A DNA stretch of 64,000 bases from NCBI GenBank assembly GCA_025786725.1, contig JAHLTZ010000015.1, positions 62,001-126,000 on the forward strand. Direction: 5' to 3'. Of the stretch, positions 14,578 through 27,447 are shown piece by piece. The stretch's first letter is position 1; each line of letters opens with the position of its first letter. The notes beneath the pieces were generated by a model. The model searched no databases. It saw only the letters and a list, made by a program, of their open reading frames with translations, and had not been told where the DNA came from. The DNA is from Syncephalis fuscata. Lineage: Eukaryota; Zoopagomycota; Zoopagomycetes; Zoopagales; Piptocephalidaceae. The position numbers and the translations under genes are program-made.

Positions 14578-16114
14578 CTAAAGTTCATCACGTTCCTCGT
14601 CATTTTCAGTCTTTGTATTCGACTTGAAGTGACGAAGAATGTTTTGACGAATAGTGAAAAAGTCGATTTTATCATCGGCAATATTGCCAGCATGTACCAC
14701 GTTGGTAAGACGCTGCAATTCTTTTGCGGCATAATCCGGCACTTTCTGGATCTTGTTCATCACTTTAATGTAATAGCCGGCCGCCCTACACATGTACTAG
14801 TTAAGTAACCAACCATCCATTTAAGACCGTAGCACTTACTTTGAAGTTATGGTATCGGCCAATTTCGTTGCCTCTTCAATGATTGCTGATTGGTCATCCT
14901 TAAGCGTCGCGACAAACTGTTTTACCAATGCATCCAAAGATTCAATACGACCCGCCTACAAAGTATAAATTAATAATGTGAATGTTTCAGTTATTGCGAT
15001 AACCTACATGTTCACCAAGCCCACCGCCTACACGACGATCTGTGTTGGATTGTTCGTTAATAAAGCTAACAAATGCCTGTTCACTACGATCGCCACTGTA
15101 GTCCATAGGCAACTTGGAGCGACCTGGTCGTGTTGCCTTGAAAAACTTGATGGTTGGATATCCAGAGATGCCGTAGCGTTTGGCAACGTTAGCATGCTCA
15201 ACAGCATCTAGTGCGCCAATAACCACCTGTTATAATAAACAATTAACTACTATTTATAATTACAAATAATAAATAACTACTTACGTTTTCTTCTCTGATA
15301 AAATCAGCTGCCACTTTCTCATAGGTAGGTGCTATATTAAATATTACGTTTAATCATTTACTACTTTGCTAAGTTGCTATCTTAATTACCTAATTCCTTG
15401 CAATGACCACACCATGGCGCATAAAACTCGACCAAAACATTTTTTGTACGATCCATGACTATTTCATCAAAGTTGGCAGCAGTTAAGGTTACAACATGCG
15501 ATGGCGTCTTCTTGACCTTGGATTTAACGCCTAAATTGATATTAGCAACTTGTCTAGCAATACAATAATTGTATCTACCTGACTTTTTGCTTATAAAGTC
15601 GGATAGATCATCAAGAGACCGGTCGCCTTCGTATTCATCGGGACTATCAACATCTCCACCTTTACCAAACCACTTGAGTACAGGAAATCCTTGAATACCA
15701 AATCGATTGCCTAGCGAGCGATGCTCGTCAGCATCTAACTTGGCGATAACTACTTTGTCTTTAGCATGTTGATACGCGGTCGCTAGTTCATCAAAAACCT
15801 AATAGCGTTATAGTTATTATTGGTCATCATACTCTTCATTTTACTAAAAAGACTTACTGGAGCTAGTCTTTTGCAATGACCACACCATGGAGCATAGAAT
15901 TTTACAAGTACATCCTTGCTTCCATTGACAATCTATAGTTATAGTATAACGAGTAAATACATATTGATTGTAATTAACCAAGTCTTTTTACTTTATCAAA
16001 ATTATCTGGCGTCAATACCACAGTATGTCCTTCTTCTTCACTGGCTGTGGCTGTATACGCTGAATATAGCGCAACACCCAGTGTTATGACTGTACGAAAT
16101 ATACTATATTTCAT
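14578..16114 (-). CDS. ER protein disulfide isomerase, two thioredoxin domains plus ERp29 C-terminal domain
   Basis: Eight exons (16114-15992, 15932-15858, 15798-15579, 15530-15390, 15331-15285, 15226-15008, 14955-14840, 14785-14578), 382 residues. An N-terminal signal peptide (about 1-24) is followed by thioredoxin domain a with APWCGHCK at 55-62 and domain a' with APWCGHCK at 178-185. Conserved cis-prolines lie in GFPVLKWF and GYPTIKFF. The C-terminal 90 residues are a helical ERp29C (D) domain with [11 protein letters not shown]. The protein ends RDEL, an HDEL/KDEL-type ER retention signal. This a-a'-D layout is that of fungal TigA/ERp38. It forms and isomerises disulfides in the ER lumen. 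Intron 3 (15578-15531) was chosen over a 30-nt alternative because it gives the conserved SGVKSK join. Confidence 0.94.
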
Positions 16115-16449
16115 AGTACTAAGCAAGCTTATTGAATATGAGCAATTGGTGGGAAGTGTACGGAATAAGTTGGAAATTGGTGACGAATCTGTGTTAGTGT
16201 GTAATAAACTAAATAGTACACTTACTATTGTACTACTACTACAGATGATCTAAACAAATAACAATTGCACACGTAGCTTGATTACAACAGACCAACAATA
16301 TAAAGATATATATTAATAAATAGTATACTGCCACAATCCTTTTAAAAAAGATATATAAATTAATAGTTAAATAAATGTAATAAAATAGATTGTTTATTGT
16401 TATTAAAACGAATAATATCTTTATTTAGCCAATTGTATCGTACATTTTA
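16115..16449. promoter_or_regulatory. Intergenic, PDI upstream region
   Basis: About 335 bp between the PDI start and the end of SLP1. AT-rich, no ER-stress element recognised with confidence. Confidence 0.35.
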
Positions 16450-19400
16450 TTAAACAAATGGAAGTGAATTAGTATCTAGACTGTTTTCATCATCTTCATC
16501 ATTACTATTATTACCATTATTACTATTAGTTGTATTTTGTCGTTCTTGTTGTTGTTGTTGTGTATGACGTCGATAACGATGCAATTCTATTAATTCATCA
16601 TTATCTATTTGATACTCTTGCGTAAATATTGGTGATCCTAATGAAGTAGATTTATAAGATAGCGGTAAAGTAGCACTTCGTGGTCGTATTCGCGATATAG
16701 CTGATGCTCTACGTCGAATTCGATGGCGCTGTCGTTGATTTAAATGACCTCTTGCTGCAATGTTCTCGCTATTCTACTTGACTCGTGGTCACTTTGATCG
16801 CTGTAACTATCATGCTCCTGTGGAGGCATCGTCTCTTTCATCACCGTGGGTATCGGGCTATGAATCTCTATTGGTTCAGTAGTGTTAGTGTTCGTGGTGG
16901 ATGGTCCTGAATTGGGCGGTGATGCCATCGATTCAAATGGAGATTGTGCCGATCGAGGTGAAGCCGGTGCCGATAAAGTACGAGCTCGCAAGAATGGCGA
17001 TACAGATACTTGTCCTGACATGGGTGTCCATGACATGGCTGTGTTGCCGGCAGCAGTCGGAAACCATACCGATACTGGTACATAAACAATACCGACCAAG
17101 ACTACAACGGCAAATATCAGCAATAACTGAACAAAGCCCATACGTTTCTCAAACATAATCTAATAATATGGTTATTTATAAAACACTGTAAATGTAGACT
17201 GCCATTTACCTCATCAGCTAAAACGTGAACTTTAATGTTTAACTGTTGTATTTCCTCTATTAGTTTGTCTGTTTGCGTTTGTTGTTTCTCTAAACGCTGA
17301 GCCAAATCTAATTCAACTCGATTTTTCTATTTTCTATTTAGTACGCCTACCACATATTAACTAGCTCTTAATGTACTTACTAGTGTTTCAAATTGGCCTT
17401 CTACCTGGCCAAATACTCGATTAAGTTCACGGCTTTGCTCTTCCAGATAGCGATGCGATAAGGTTAGATTCAATTCTAGCGCCGATAGTCGTTTAGTAAT
17501 GGTACGGAATATACTTTCTTGTGTTGTGGCTGTAGGTGCCGGTGGAATAACTGGAATGACTATTGGCGGTACCGATACTGGTGGTGTAGTTGGTGATTTG
17601 GCTGATACATAACTAGAAACAGTAGTAGAAGCTACATTTGACATATTACTATCTGTAGCTGACACACTGGCACTAGAGCTTGGAGATATCACTGTTTCGT
17701 CAATGGTCGCTGTTGTTGTTGGCTGTGTAGTCGTTGTAGTAGTAGTCGTTGCTATTGATGTCGTTTCTGCCACTACAGTTTCTGCTGTTGTTATTGGGCT
17801 GGTCGATTGATCTGTTTCTTTGCCATCAGTTATCGTTTTATCCTCTTGTGGCAAGGTAGCGTCCAGTGTTGTAGGTGTAATTTTAGCTTCAATAAAATGG
17901 CCAGTGTTGGTTTGACTTCAGAGTGATTTGTATGATTAGTATCCACTTCATTGACTGTTGCCGTCGTACTATTAGCTCTACTGGTGTCTCTTGCAATAAA
18001 GGATCTGTCGTATTGAATGCGTTGTTTTCCTTTTCTGTACTTGTTAAAACATTTGTTTTGACGTTATCAGCCGTTGATGCCTTGTTATTCTCTATCGATT
18101 CATTTAATTGTGTTGTCACTGTTGTCTCAACTTGTCCTGTAGAATCTATAGTGTTTTGTGCGCCATCTGGTAATCGATTGTTCTGTTGTTGTTGAGTATT
18201 TATAATCTGTGAATCTTTTATTAAATCAGCAATGGCCGATTCGGCCGCCTGTTCTTCTCGCCGATATTGCTCCATCATTGTAGGACCATATACTTTAATC
18301 ACGCTAACTGGACAATAATATTCGTTGCCATAATGTGATAAAAAGTCAATTCGAAGATAGCGTGTCCATATAATAGGATTCTCTATATGAAATGCCTATA
18401 CATCATGATAAATACAATATTTTTGTTTAGTCCATTTTAAATCTGATTACCTGAATATCTCGCGCATTACGTGCTTGATAATGACCCAATGTACGCCAAT
18501 TAGTATTACCACTACGTATATACTGATCAGTTACAGAAATACGGAAATCTTTAAACATTGAAGAGAAAAACTCATGATTGGCCAGCATTACTGTATCGAC
18601 AAGAATTTCATCGCATAGTTCGATAACGACAAACTTGCTAGCTGAACATCGATTAAGCATATACTAGCAGGTATAATAAGTAGATGTACTATGTATATAT
18701 ATAGTCATATAATCATCCTACCTGTTCTTTTGTATCAAATAAAATGGCTGTTGAACCTTTCGCTTCACTATTTGATGCTAGAACTGTCGCACCACAATCA
18801 AATGATGCGTAATTGGACTGATCCCGCATATCTTTCATATCAATCGGTGGTGTAGGTACAGGTACACCCACATTTGTGGAGGTGGCTATTACTAATTCTC
18901 CTGTTGCATCCGTTTCTTGTAATGGTGTTGTAGTTGATGCATCATCAATTGATGACGTGTTTAATGATGTAGACTGTTCATTATTTTCATTATTGCCATT
19001 ATGAATTTGATCCGATACTGATGTTACTGTTGGATGAGCTTGACGGGATCCAGCATTACGTCGACTTGCCGCCATATGATCAAGGCGTTCATCGGCATCC
19101 AAGAGATACGCGCTATCTTCTCCGTATCCATCATAGTCTTCATTAGCCAATCTATTATGACGATCATTGGTTGTATCTTTTTGTTCTTTTGGCGGTAGTG
19201 GATTATTTTTAGCTAAAGGAAGCTGTAGATTGTGTTTTAATACGGCATCCCGCCAATCTTCAAATGAAGGAAAATGTGCCCGATCTGGTGTAGCTGTCGC
19301 AGCAATATCAGGTGCTGCATCACTTTGCACAACTACTGGTGATGCTATCATTATTGTAGTAGCTGCTGCCGTCTCTACTACCATCGTTGTTGTTGTTGTT

Positions 19401-19684
19401 GTTACTGTTGCTATCATTGCCGGTGTTGGTAAAGGCGTATCTATAGTGTTTGTAGCCATAGTTGTACTCGCTATTGTTTCAATAGGTGCGGCCACTATTG
19501 AGGGTGGCATAATAGTTGAAGTATTGGCTGGACAGTTAAATAAACACTCTAGAGCCCATTGTGTGACACCGCCACTATCGCGACATACGTAGCGGCCATA
19601 GGACATATTCGTCCTGGCAAATACAAGTAGTAGACGGGAAACTACATAAAGAGCAGCGCGTGCTGCTTGAGGCGATAGATGCAT
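16450..19684 (-). CDS. SLP1: SUN-like ER membrane protein Slp1 (SUCO/OPT family)
   Basis: Exons 19684-18722, 18663-18451, 18395-17381, 17326-17210 and 17159-16450, about 1006 residues. A hydrophobic N-terminus precedes a Ser/Thr-rich region and the FPSFEDWRDAVLK motif. The SUN-like domain spans exons 1-3: YASFDCGATVLAS, ILFDTKEQYMLNRC, FVVIELCDEILVDTVMLA, FRISVTD, and SHYGNEYYCPVSVIKVYG. Then follow a Thr-rich linker, the SIFRTITKRLSALE helix, a coiled coil and one C-terminal membrane helix (LLLIFAVVVLVGIVYV). Yeast Slp1 forms an ER complex with Emp65 that protects folding proteins. Two places lose the frame: 17885-18000 (either two missing bases or an unusual 43-nt intron with a GTCAAT donor) and 16749-16754, where one base restores an open, coding-like 100-residue tail. 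Confidence 0.88.
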
Positions 19685-20083
19685 AATAACCGGTCTAGAT
19701 TCACCCACTCACAATATACGCACGTGTATATCAATGACTATCGAATAAACAAACATACGCGTGGCTTCTAATAGCGTGTAGCTTATAAAAGCATAGAGTT
19801 AAAAGCGAAAGAGCGAAAGAGCGACCGTTCGTATAAGGTGGTAAAAACAGTAATAGTGGCGGTAATAAAGGTAAAAAGAAGAAGCGGTCGAGCAAGTAAC
19901 ACTTTTCTACACACCGCTTTGACATCTGTCGCGCATGTTACTCGAGTAACTTGTTTTTGACTTGACGTTTAGTATCAGTTTGACCGTTCAAGTAGCGCTT
20001 GATTCCTTTGGGCCCACTTGGTAACTGTCTTTCTAGGCGTACGTTTAGTTTATATGAACAATCATTGACGACTACAGCCAAGT
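19685..20083. promoter_or_regulatory. Divergent promoter region of SLP1 and the SUMO protease
   Basis: About 400 bp between two divergent starts. Contains a short direct repeat GAAAGAGCGAAAGAGCGA near 19805. No known operator recognised. Confidence 0.4.
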
Positions 20084-20563
20084 ATGGACCATAAACATTC
20101 AACTACCAAACCGTCGACTGCACGCCAAAAATCATCTAATAGCAAGGCGGCCATACAGATTGATTCAGACGAGGATTCAGTAGAACCATTAGAAATAAGT
20201 CGCAGTACAACAAGGTCGTTAACTTTGGTAAGAAACCCGTTGATGTATATAATACAATAGTAAGTGTATATTAACACTTGGCTATTAAAGAAAGCAACAA
20301 AACCTTTAACCCAAGATAATGGACATTTGCAAAAGTTGATGCCTAATATGACCAGGTATATACATAAATATATATATATATATATGGATACATAATGATA
20401 TAACATGCTATAATACTTGTACATAATAGAAATAATAACTTATCTGATCGACTTTCAAGACCGGCTGTGCCTATTTCATTACCAACCAATCCAACACCTA
20501 TTTCAAGTCCACCAGTCATCAGACATACTGTAAGTAGCTATTTAATGACATTAATTAATAGAC

Positions 20564-20595
<32 letters not shown>

Positions 20596-23419
20596 TATAT
20601 GTGTGTGTAATATTAGCGCACTAGAATGAGTTGGCCATATCAACCACGCAATACATTGAATTCAAAGCGCCGTTCACAGGATAATAGTTCTAAAAGTATA
20701 CCAAGTAATCGTAAGTATCGTAATACGTATCAGTTATATAGATTTTAATAAGTACTCAGTTGTTTTTACAGCCTCAGTAAAACGAGTAAAGAAACCAGCT
20801 ACTAAGCGTAATATTACTCTAGAACAGTATTTAATTAATGAAGATGCATCACCAGCAGAAGTTATTGGTATGGTTGATAGAAAGAACAATAGTGTGCCTA
20901 TAGTTGAAGTGCCCGTTACTACTAGAAGTAGCCATTTAAATAGTTCTATGCTTATTCAGCAAGTAACAACATCGCCACTATCTGTTAATACTAATAATAA
21001 TAACAACAACAACAATACAACATCTAAACCAATATCCATTAACTTAACATCACCATCAATAGAATCCAGCTCATTACCAATTATTTCTGAGTATTTATCA
21101 AGTGATGAAGATACGACTATTCAAAATGAAACAACTAGAATCAACGATGGCAGTGTTATCTATGATAATAATATTGATATTGATACCGATTCTATTAATG
21201 TAAGTAGATCTATAGCTAAATATTAATAGATCTATAGTTATTAATTAAGCCGTATATATATATATATTTGTGTGTGTATACTAATGTTAATGGCTATAGA
21301 ATAAGTTAAAAGAATCAGTACAAGCAAGTATTTTTATTCCACTATCTTCATTGTTTATTGGACGACATGAAATAGCAACTGGCAGTCTATCATTAGAAGT
21401 AACACCTAAATGTCGATTGATATTACATACAGAAAGTGAAGGAGTAATTCATATTCGACAAAGACATATTAAATATATACAGGTAATTCATACTAATAAT
21501 AATAATAATAATAATAAGATTAGGATTATATTAATATAATACAATATAGTCGTATATGTTGCAAACACCATTTATATTACGAATTAGCACTACTCAACAA
21601 CTAGATAATCCCAAATATGCAAAAGATTATCGACCTTGTAAGTATATACATATATATATATATACTATATATATACACTATATATTAACTAATGAATGTT
21701 TAGTTGTTCGTTCTTGCTTATCAAGTTGGATTGTTTGTATAATGGATTCTATAAAAGAAGAGCTATGTAATGTTATACATCGATTAGATCCTGAAGGGGA
21801 AAAGCACTCATCTATATCGTATGTAATCTGTAATAATTAATTAATTAATAATATTAAATATTATTAATAATAATAGACAACAAGATTGGAGAGAAATGAT
21901 AGGAGAACTTACATTTAACACTACAAGGTATAGTAATAACTAATAATAACTATTATTAATAACTATGGAATAGTGAATCCACATCTAATATAACAGAAAT
22001 GCCATCAACACCAGTGGAAAGCACAACACATCATGTAACATCACCAGTTTTACTACTTCCATCATCTCCAACAGGACAACAATCTCCTTCGATAGCTTCA
22101 TCGTTGGCATCTTCACCATCTTCACCATCCTCGCCCTCTCCTCCTTCTATATCTTCATCGCCATTACCTCCAATAAGGTAAGAGAATGACTATTTACTTA
22201 TTAGACATTAATACTGTTGTGTTATTAGCTCATTTGTATATCCATTTAATGGAATTAAAGCAATGGAAATCAACAATAATGATTATCAGAGATTAAGGGA
22301 AGGTGAATTTATTAATGATACAATCATTGATTTCTATTTAAAGTAAGTAGCAATTAACTAATAGTTATAAATAGTTACAAATATTATAAATAGATATCAT
22401 TTGGATACGATGGAGGATATAAATCCACAGTTACTAAAACAAACCCACATATTTAATACGTTCTTTTATCATAAGTTAACTCAACGGTATGATGGCGACA
22501 AAAGGTAAGTAATATGGTATATATATATATATATATACTGAATTGATACAATCAACTAAATGAGTAAATAGTGATGGATATAAAAATGTACGGCCATGGA
22601 CTAGTAAAGTGGATTTATTTTCAAAACGTTTTATATTTGTTCCAATTAATGAAAAGTAAGTATATTTATTAATGACTATTTGATTTAACATGTATTATAT
22701 TATTACTATGTTATTCTAATAGTCTACATTGGTATCTTGCATTGATTGGTAATCTTGATGAGTGGATAAAACAATTGATGCCTGATAACCCGGATCAAGA
22801 CAATCCAACCTTGGATACATTAATGGAAACAAGTACTGGTCCAGTAACACGATCAAGTACTTTAGATACCTATAAGACGTAAATATACATGACTATCGTT
22901 ATTATTAATAATCGTTACTAATACTAGCTATCTAGTCCATTTATTGCTATATTTGATTCATTAGGAAAGACATGCTATCAAACGGTATTAAAACACTGCG
23001 TGATTATATTGGTGCAGCAGCAGCCGATAAACTTGGTATCACTGATTTAGATACTAAAAAGATGCTTGGTCGATATGCCAAGGTAGATAATGGTTGTTGT
23101 TACTTAATCAATTAATTAACCAATTATTACTTAGGTACCTGTTCAAGGCAATTATTATGATTGTGGTATCTTTCTTTTATCCTATGCTGTACGCTATCTT
23201 GAAGACCCAAATCTACTTACTTACCACTTATTGGTATGTATTAACACTATTACAAGTGATTGATGATTAATTAATAAGTAATTATGGCCAATTTAGCATA
23301 AGACGGATACCAATGAACTATGGTTTAATCCGCAAGAAGCGAGCAACCATCGCGTTATTCTACGCCAAACAATTGCTCATTTATCACGCGAATATATAGA
23401 ATATAAGAAACAAGTATAG
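20084..23419 (+). CDS. ULP2: Ulp2/SENP6-7-type SUMO protease
   Basis: Seventeen exons: 20084-20227, 20291-20355, 20430-20529, 20617-20710, 20772-21199, 21300-21482, 21550-21637, 21704-21818, 21877-21927, 21974-22177, 22229-22342, 22394-22504, 22572-22655, 22723-22878, 22936-23082, 23135-23233, 23297-23419; about 768 residues. The N-terminal two thirds are low-complexity and Ser/Thr-rich with short ordered patches. The C48 peptidase domain has every landmark: GEFINDTIIDFYLK, catalytic His in NLHWYLALIG, Asp in AIFDSL, and the Gln/Cys pair in VQGNYYDCG. The loop between His and Asp is long, as in Ulp2/SENP6-7 rather than Ulp1. These enzymes trim poly-SUMO chains in the nucleus. The frame is one base short between 22960 and 22993, just after the catalytic Asp; exon length confirms one missing base. 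Confidence 0.9.
20564..20595. repeat. (AAT)n microsatellite in a ULP2 intron
   Basis: About ten ATA/AAT units in the third intron of the SUMO protease gene, followed by alternating TA/TG. Confidence 0.9.
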
Positions 23420-23527
23420 CATGTGTACACTAGTAGTATAAAAGATAGCATTTCTTTGAGGAAAAAAGACGAGTACTGTCTAATCGTTCTCGACATCTTC
23501 ATTTCATATTTGTAACCAATTCGCCGA

Positions 23528-25435
23528 TTACCATACTGTGTGATATTCCTGCTTTGATTTACTCTTGCGGAATTCGGCAGTCTCTGGTGGTGCCATTTCG
23601 TAGTAGATGGCACTGCGGTAATTACGGACAAATTGCAGCGCCGCATCTTCCAATCGAGTGGGCTCCACGTATAAATCGGCAAAAGTCAGGGCCGAGGCGG
23701 TTGGTTTATCATCGATGTATAACTAAATAGCAACAACAATAATAAATAAATAAATAAAGTTATAGTTTAAATGGTCATTTCTACGTACTCGAGTAACTTC
23801 ATCTGCTGACATCATAGGCCAAGGTAGTTTTTCTTGTAGACGTGCTATGAATCTGTAAAAGAATGTAATCGTATAAGTATCTATGTAATGAATTGCTTGA
23901 GTAGATCTTACAGCGCAAGTGGTTTCGATAGACGTAGACGAGATCGACGCTCCAACAATAAGCTGTATACAAGTTCTTCAACTTGACCATATGTAAACTC
24001 ATCAGGACTATATTGTCAATGACATCAGTATTGGATATCTATTAGATTGATGTTGATTGCAGTACAATCATCATTACTTACCCGTATAGCTCATAAAGGT
24101 TACCCATGGTAGATTCGGCCTTTAGCATAACCTCCAAAGCAAGAGCAACATCCATTACCTAATTAATTTAAAATATATAATAGCACTTATTATTAATAAA
24201 AAAATCTGTAATAGTTAATGTACAATTCTTCTTACATTAACAGGACGAATCCTTTGATTTGAATTATGAACAAAAATACGGTTACCACGTCCTTCACCTA
24301 ATTATGGAATTAATAGCGGTTACAATATATCCATCTAATATTATTATTGCTATTACTTACGAGCAATAATGTTCAACAAGCGATCTTCATGGCCATACAT
24401 AGTAGCAGGACGGACAACTGTAGCTTCTGGATAAATACTTTTTACTATCTTTTCACCTGCCGCCTACAGTACATTAGCTACAAATATGTGGATTAGTATC
24501 AATTATCTACCTTGGATCGAAGAAAGTCTGACTCAGACTTGTCATTGGCATTAAGCGCGGATACATGAACAAGTCGAGGTACTTCATTTTCAGCACATGC
24601 TTCAGCGATGGCTCCTGCTCCATGTACATGGACTTTATCAAATGAAAAGTTCCTAATTAATGCAAATATAGAGATATATTCGTCAATAGTACAAAAACGA
24701 TTGCTATTCTACCTACTTTGTTTCATAGTCGCGTCCAATTAAGTTGTAGACAATATCCGAATGGCGAACACATTCAGCAATTGATTCTTGGTTACGCAAA
24801 TCAAATCGCTAATCAATAAATTAGTAAGAAATGTATTCTTTTATTATCATTTGCTTAGAGTATTTTTGTGGCAATAAATATACAAATTTACGCGCATATA
24901 TCCTAACTTACCAATGGCACAACTTGACCAAGATCACCTGTCACTCGAAGATGACGAATCTCGTCGTATTCACCACGATATGGAACAATTACCTGCGTAC
25001 CCTTGCGTGCTAAACATTACAATAGCCGCGTTAGAATAGATTCGACTAATTACTATCTATTATCTTACCAAGTTTACTGACCAAGTAGCGACCAAGAAAG
25101 CCGGTACAGCCAAATACCGTAGCCACATTACCGCTCACTGAACTACGACCACCCGTACCTGCACCCACTACGACTTTACCGGTGTTATGACGGATTGAGA
25201 GATCGTGGGCAAAGCGCTAAGAATCAACGAGATCAGCTTTGTGAAGAAGTGGTCTTATTGTTGTTGTTGCTCTATGTAGATTGCCGGTCGCGCGTCTTAC
25301 CTTGCTACCCGCGAACACAGCAGCCACGCGGTGTTTTGGCGTGGTAACTCCTAAAGGACAGCAGTCGGTCAGTAGGCTATCGCCAATAATGTCAAAGCGT
25401 CTTTTACCTCGCCAGCAAAGTTGGATAGTAGCCAT
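23528..25435 (-). CDS. NDUFA9: NADH:ubiquinone oxidoreductase 39/40 kDa subunit
   Basis: Twelve exons: 25435-25408, 25350-25301, 25216-25069, 25009-24912, 24808-24717, 24652-24511, 24463-24361, 24297-24236, 24158-24082, 24007-23912, 23852-23789, 23722-23528; 384 residues. An Arg-rich presequence is followed by [28 protein letters not shown], the nucleotide-binding Rossmann motif of the NDUFA9 atypical short-chain dehydrogenase family. [37 protein letters not shown] and KAAGEKIV all match the family. This accessory subunit binds NADPH at the matrix-side junction of complex I. Its presence shows the organism has complex I. The first intron (57 nt, 25407-25351) is in frame without a stop, so a 19-residue longer presequence is possible. 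Convergent with the SUMO protease, 108 bp between stops. Confidence 0.94.
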
Positions 25436-25813
25436 TTTAGCAGCGAAAACTATTGTGTAGCACTAATGGAATAGTGTAAAAAGGGGATGAGGAGAAAGAA
25501 CTGGTGGATCAAATAGAATCAACAGTTAAAGCGATAATACACTGTTTGCTATTATCAATGTGTGGCTTGAGTAGCATCCAGATTTATTTGGTTAATGTAG
25601 AGTTAAAATTACTTGCGATATGTTAATTAGCTGTAATAAAGACCATCAGAGTATCGTGTAATAGATCTATTAAAAAAGTATAAATAATACTAATGCATCA
25701 ATGACAATATACACAATAGTAATAGATTGTATTCAAAGGCTTAACGTTCCACTGCAATAAGTCGCGTATAGCTTTTTGTTCCAAAGTTCTTTCTGTTTTC
25801 AATTAAATACAGG
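25436..25813. promoter_or_regulatory. Divergent promoter region of NDUFA9 and the F-box gene
   Basis: About 380 bp with two divergent starts. No specific site recognised. Confidence 0.4.
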
Positions 25814-27447
25814 ATGCTAACATATACGTTAAAATCTAGCTTTATTACGCTTCCACTTGAGATCTATCGTGAATTGGCCAAATTTCTTGATGGTCCCGAT
25901 CTTGTTGAGCTGCTTTTTACACATAAGCGAATAGGATATTTTCTTATACGATCAACCAAGCAATGGCAAGTGTTATATCAGTGCCGATTTCTCTTACAAG
26001 ATCCCAAGGAGCGCGACTGGCTGCGCTGGTTTATTGGTGGTCGTCGTGGACCCGATGGTCTAGTGGTTCATTGGGGTCATGCCTACGTTTTGCGTTGGCA
26101 AACTGAACAAAATTTGCAACAAGGACGCTACATCAATTATTCGATATTACTGCCCGACAACAATGAGCTGTCGGATGTCGTGTTGTCGGCCGATCATCAA
26201 ATGGTAGTCGATACCTGGACTACAAAGTCGGAAATGCTAATAACCTTTTATCCACCTGCATTTTCCGAATCAAGTCTTTATTTCTCGCCGGTAACATCGG
26301 CCAGAATTGATCGATTTGATTATTCGCGTTTTAATTATTTGGAAGGTAGTGACTTTCAACTAAGTGATTATTATTTGGTCGCTTTTGAAAATCTTAATCG
26401 TCAAACTTTGTATGCCCATCCGTTGAGACGAGGTGTGCCATTCCAAGTAGAGTGTGGATTTAATGAAATTAAAAGCAATCAAGTGGGTTGCTTTTATGAT
26501 CAATTGCAATCTTGCATCTAACTTTTGTATTTGAATTATTGACTAGAATGACAATCTTGATTCTGAAGACATTAGTATGACCATTGGTGTAAATCTATCT
26601 ACTGGCAATCATATGGATATTGGGACGCATTGGAGCTTGATCATTATGTTGGATAATCGATCCAATTCCTATATCAATCGTATGTATCATATGGCATCAC
26701 GCCGTTGGTGTAACGGAGAGACAACAACGCCCGGCAAGCGTATAGGCTTTTGGGGTGCAGCAGTATGGCGAGAAACTCTATATCGGTGACAATAGCCCAG
26801 TTGGCGATAAATCAATCGAATCAGGAAACGGACAAGATTTTAATACAATTATGGGCCTTTTCATTAGCGGCTCCAATAGCACAATGTAGGCACTCCAACT
26901 TGTTTTCTGTTAGTGATGATATTCAAACAGACGAGAAATTTGATGTATCAATTACCTTATTGCACAGCGACTGGCTGTTAATAAGTGCCGTAATTACAGC
27001 AATATCATGTACCGTGGAGATATTCTACAAGCCAGTTATTAACGATACTATGCCTACTTCATTCTCAACTACCACCAGTGACCTGTCTAGTGGCAATAGC
27101 TGGCGTATCAGGCGTGACGGACTACGTAGTTCTGCTCCGTTTATGATTGGCACGGATAAAGTTGGAATACAAAAGAATAGCAGCAACATTTCTATCCATT
27201 TGCTTCAAGATGGGGCACTTTTATGGAATTGCCCAGTCAGTACTGGCATGTATTCGCCTCTTCTTAGTAATATTTTATTAACTAGAAGCAATAATATAAC
27301 TCAATTTACAGATATTAATCAGCGCCGGAACTGGATACAAAGTTAGATATTAGCAATCCAAGCGGTGCAGGAAGATATATAGCTAGTTATGTTACCGAAA
27401 CTAATAGTATCAATATATATGACTTTTCGCATTATAGTTTACAATAA
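25814..27447 (+). CDS. F-box protein with unrecognised C-terminal domain
   Basis: Four exons (25814-26482, 26547-26762, 26825-27266, 27323-27447), 483 residues. Residues about 11-55 form an F-box (ITLPLEIYRELAKFLDGPDLVELL, then WQVLYQCRF); the F-box docks on Skp1 in SCF ubiquitin ligases. The remaining 420 residues contain alternating hydrophobic stretches that look like beta strands (MLITFYPPAF, SLIIMLDNRSNSYINRMY, WLLISAVITAISCTVEIFY), compatible with a beta-propeller or a sandwich substrate-binding domain, but no repeat motif is clear. The three introns were needed because the first exon alone ends in a stop 39 codons after the donor; with them the frame stays open to 27447 and every phase fits. 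Substrate unknown. Confidence 0.75.

Noticed and set aside
15549-15578. A 30-nt intron in PDI
   Set aside because: The 48-nt version (15578-15531) has normal length, the same phase and gives the family's SGVKSK join.
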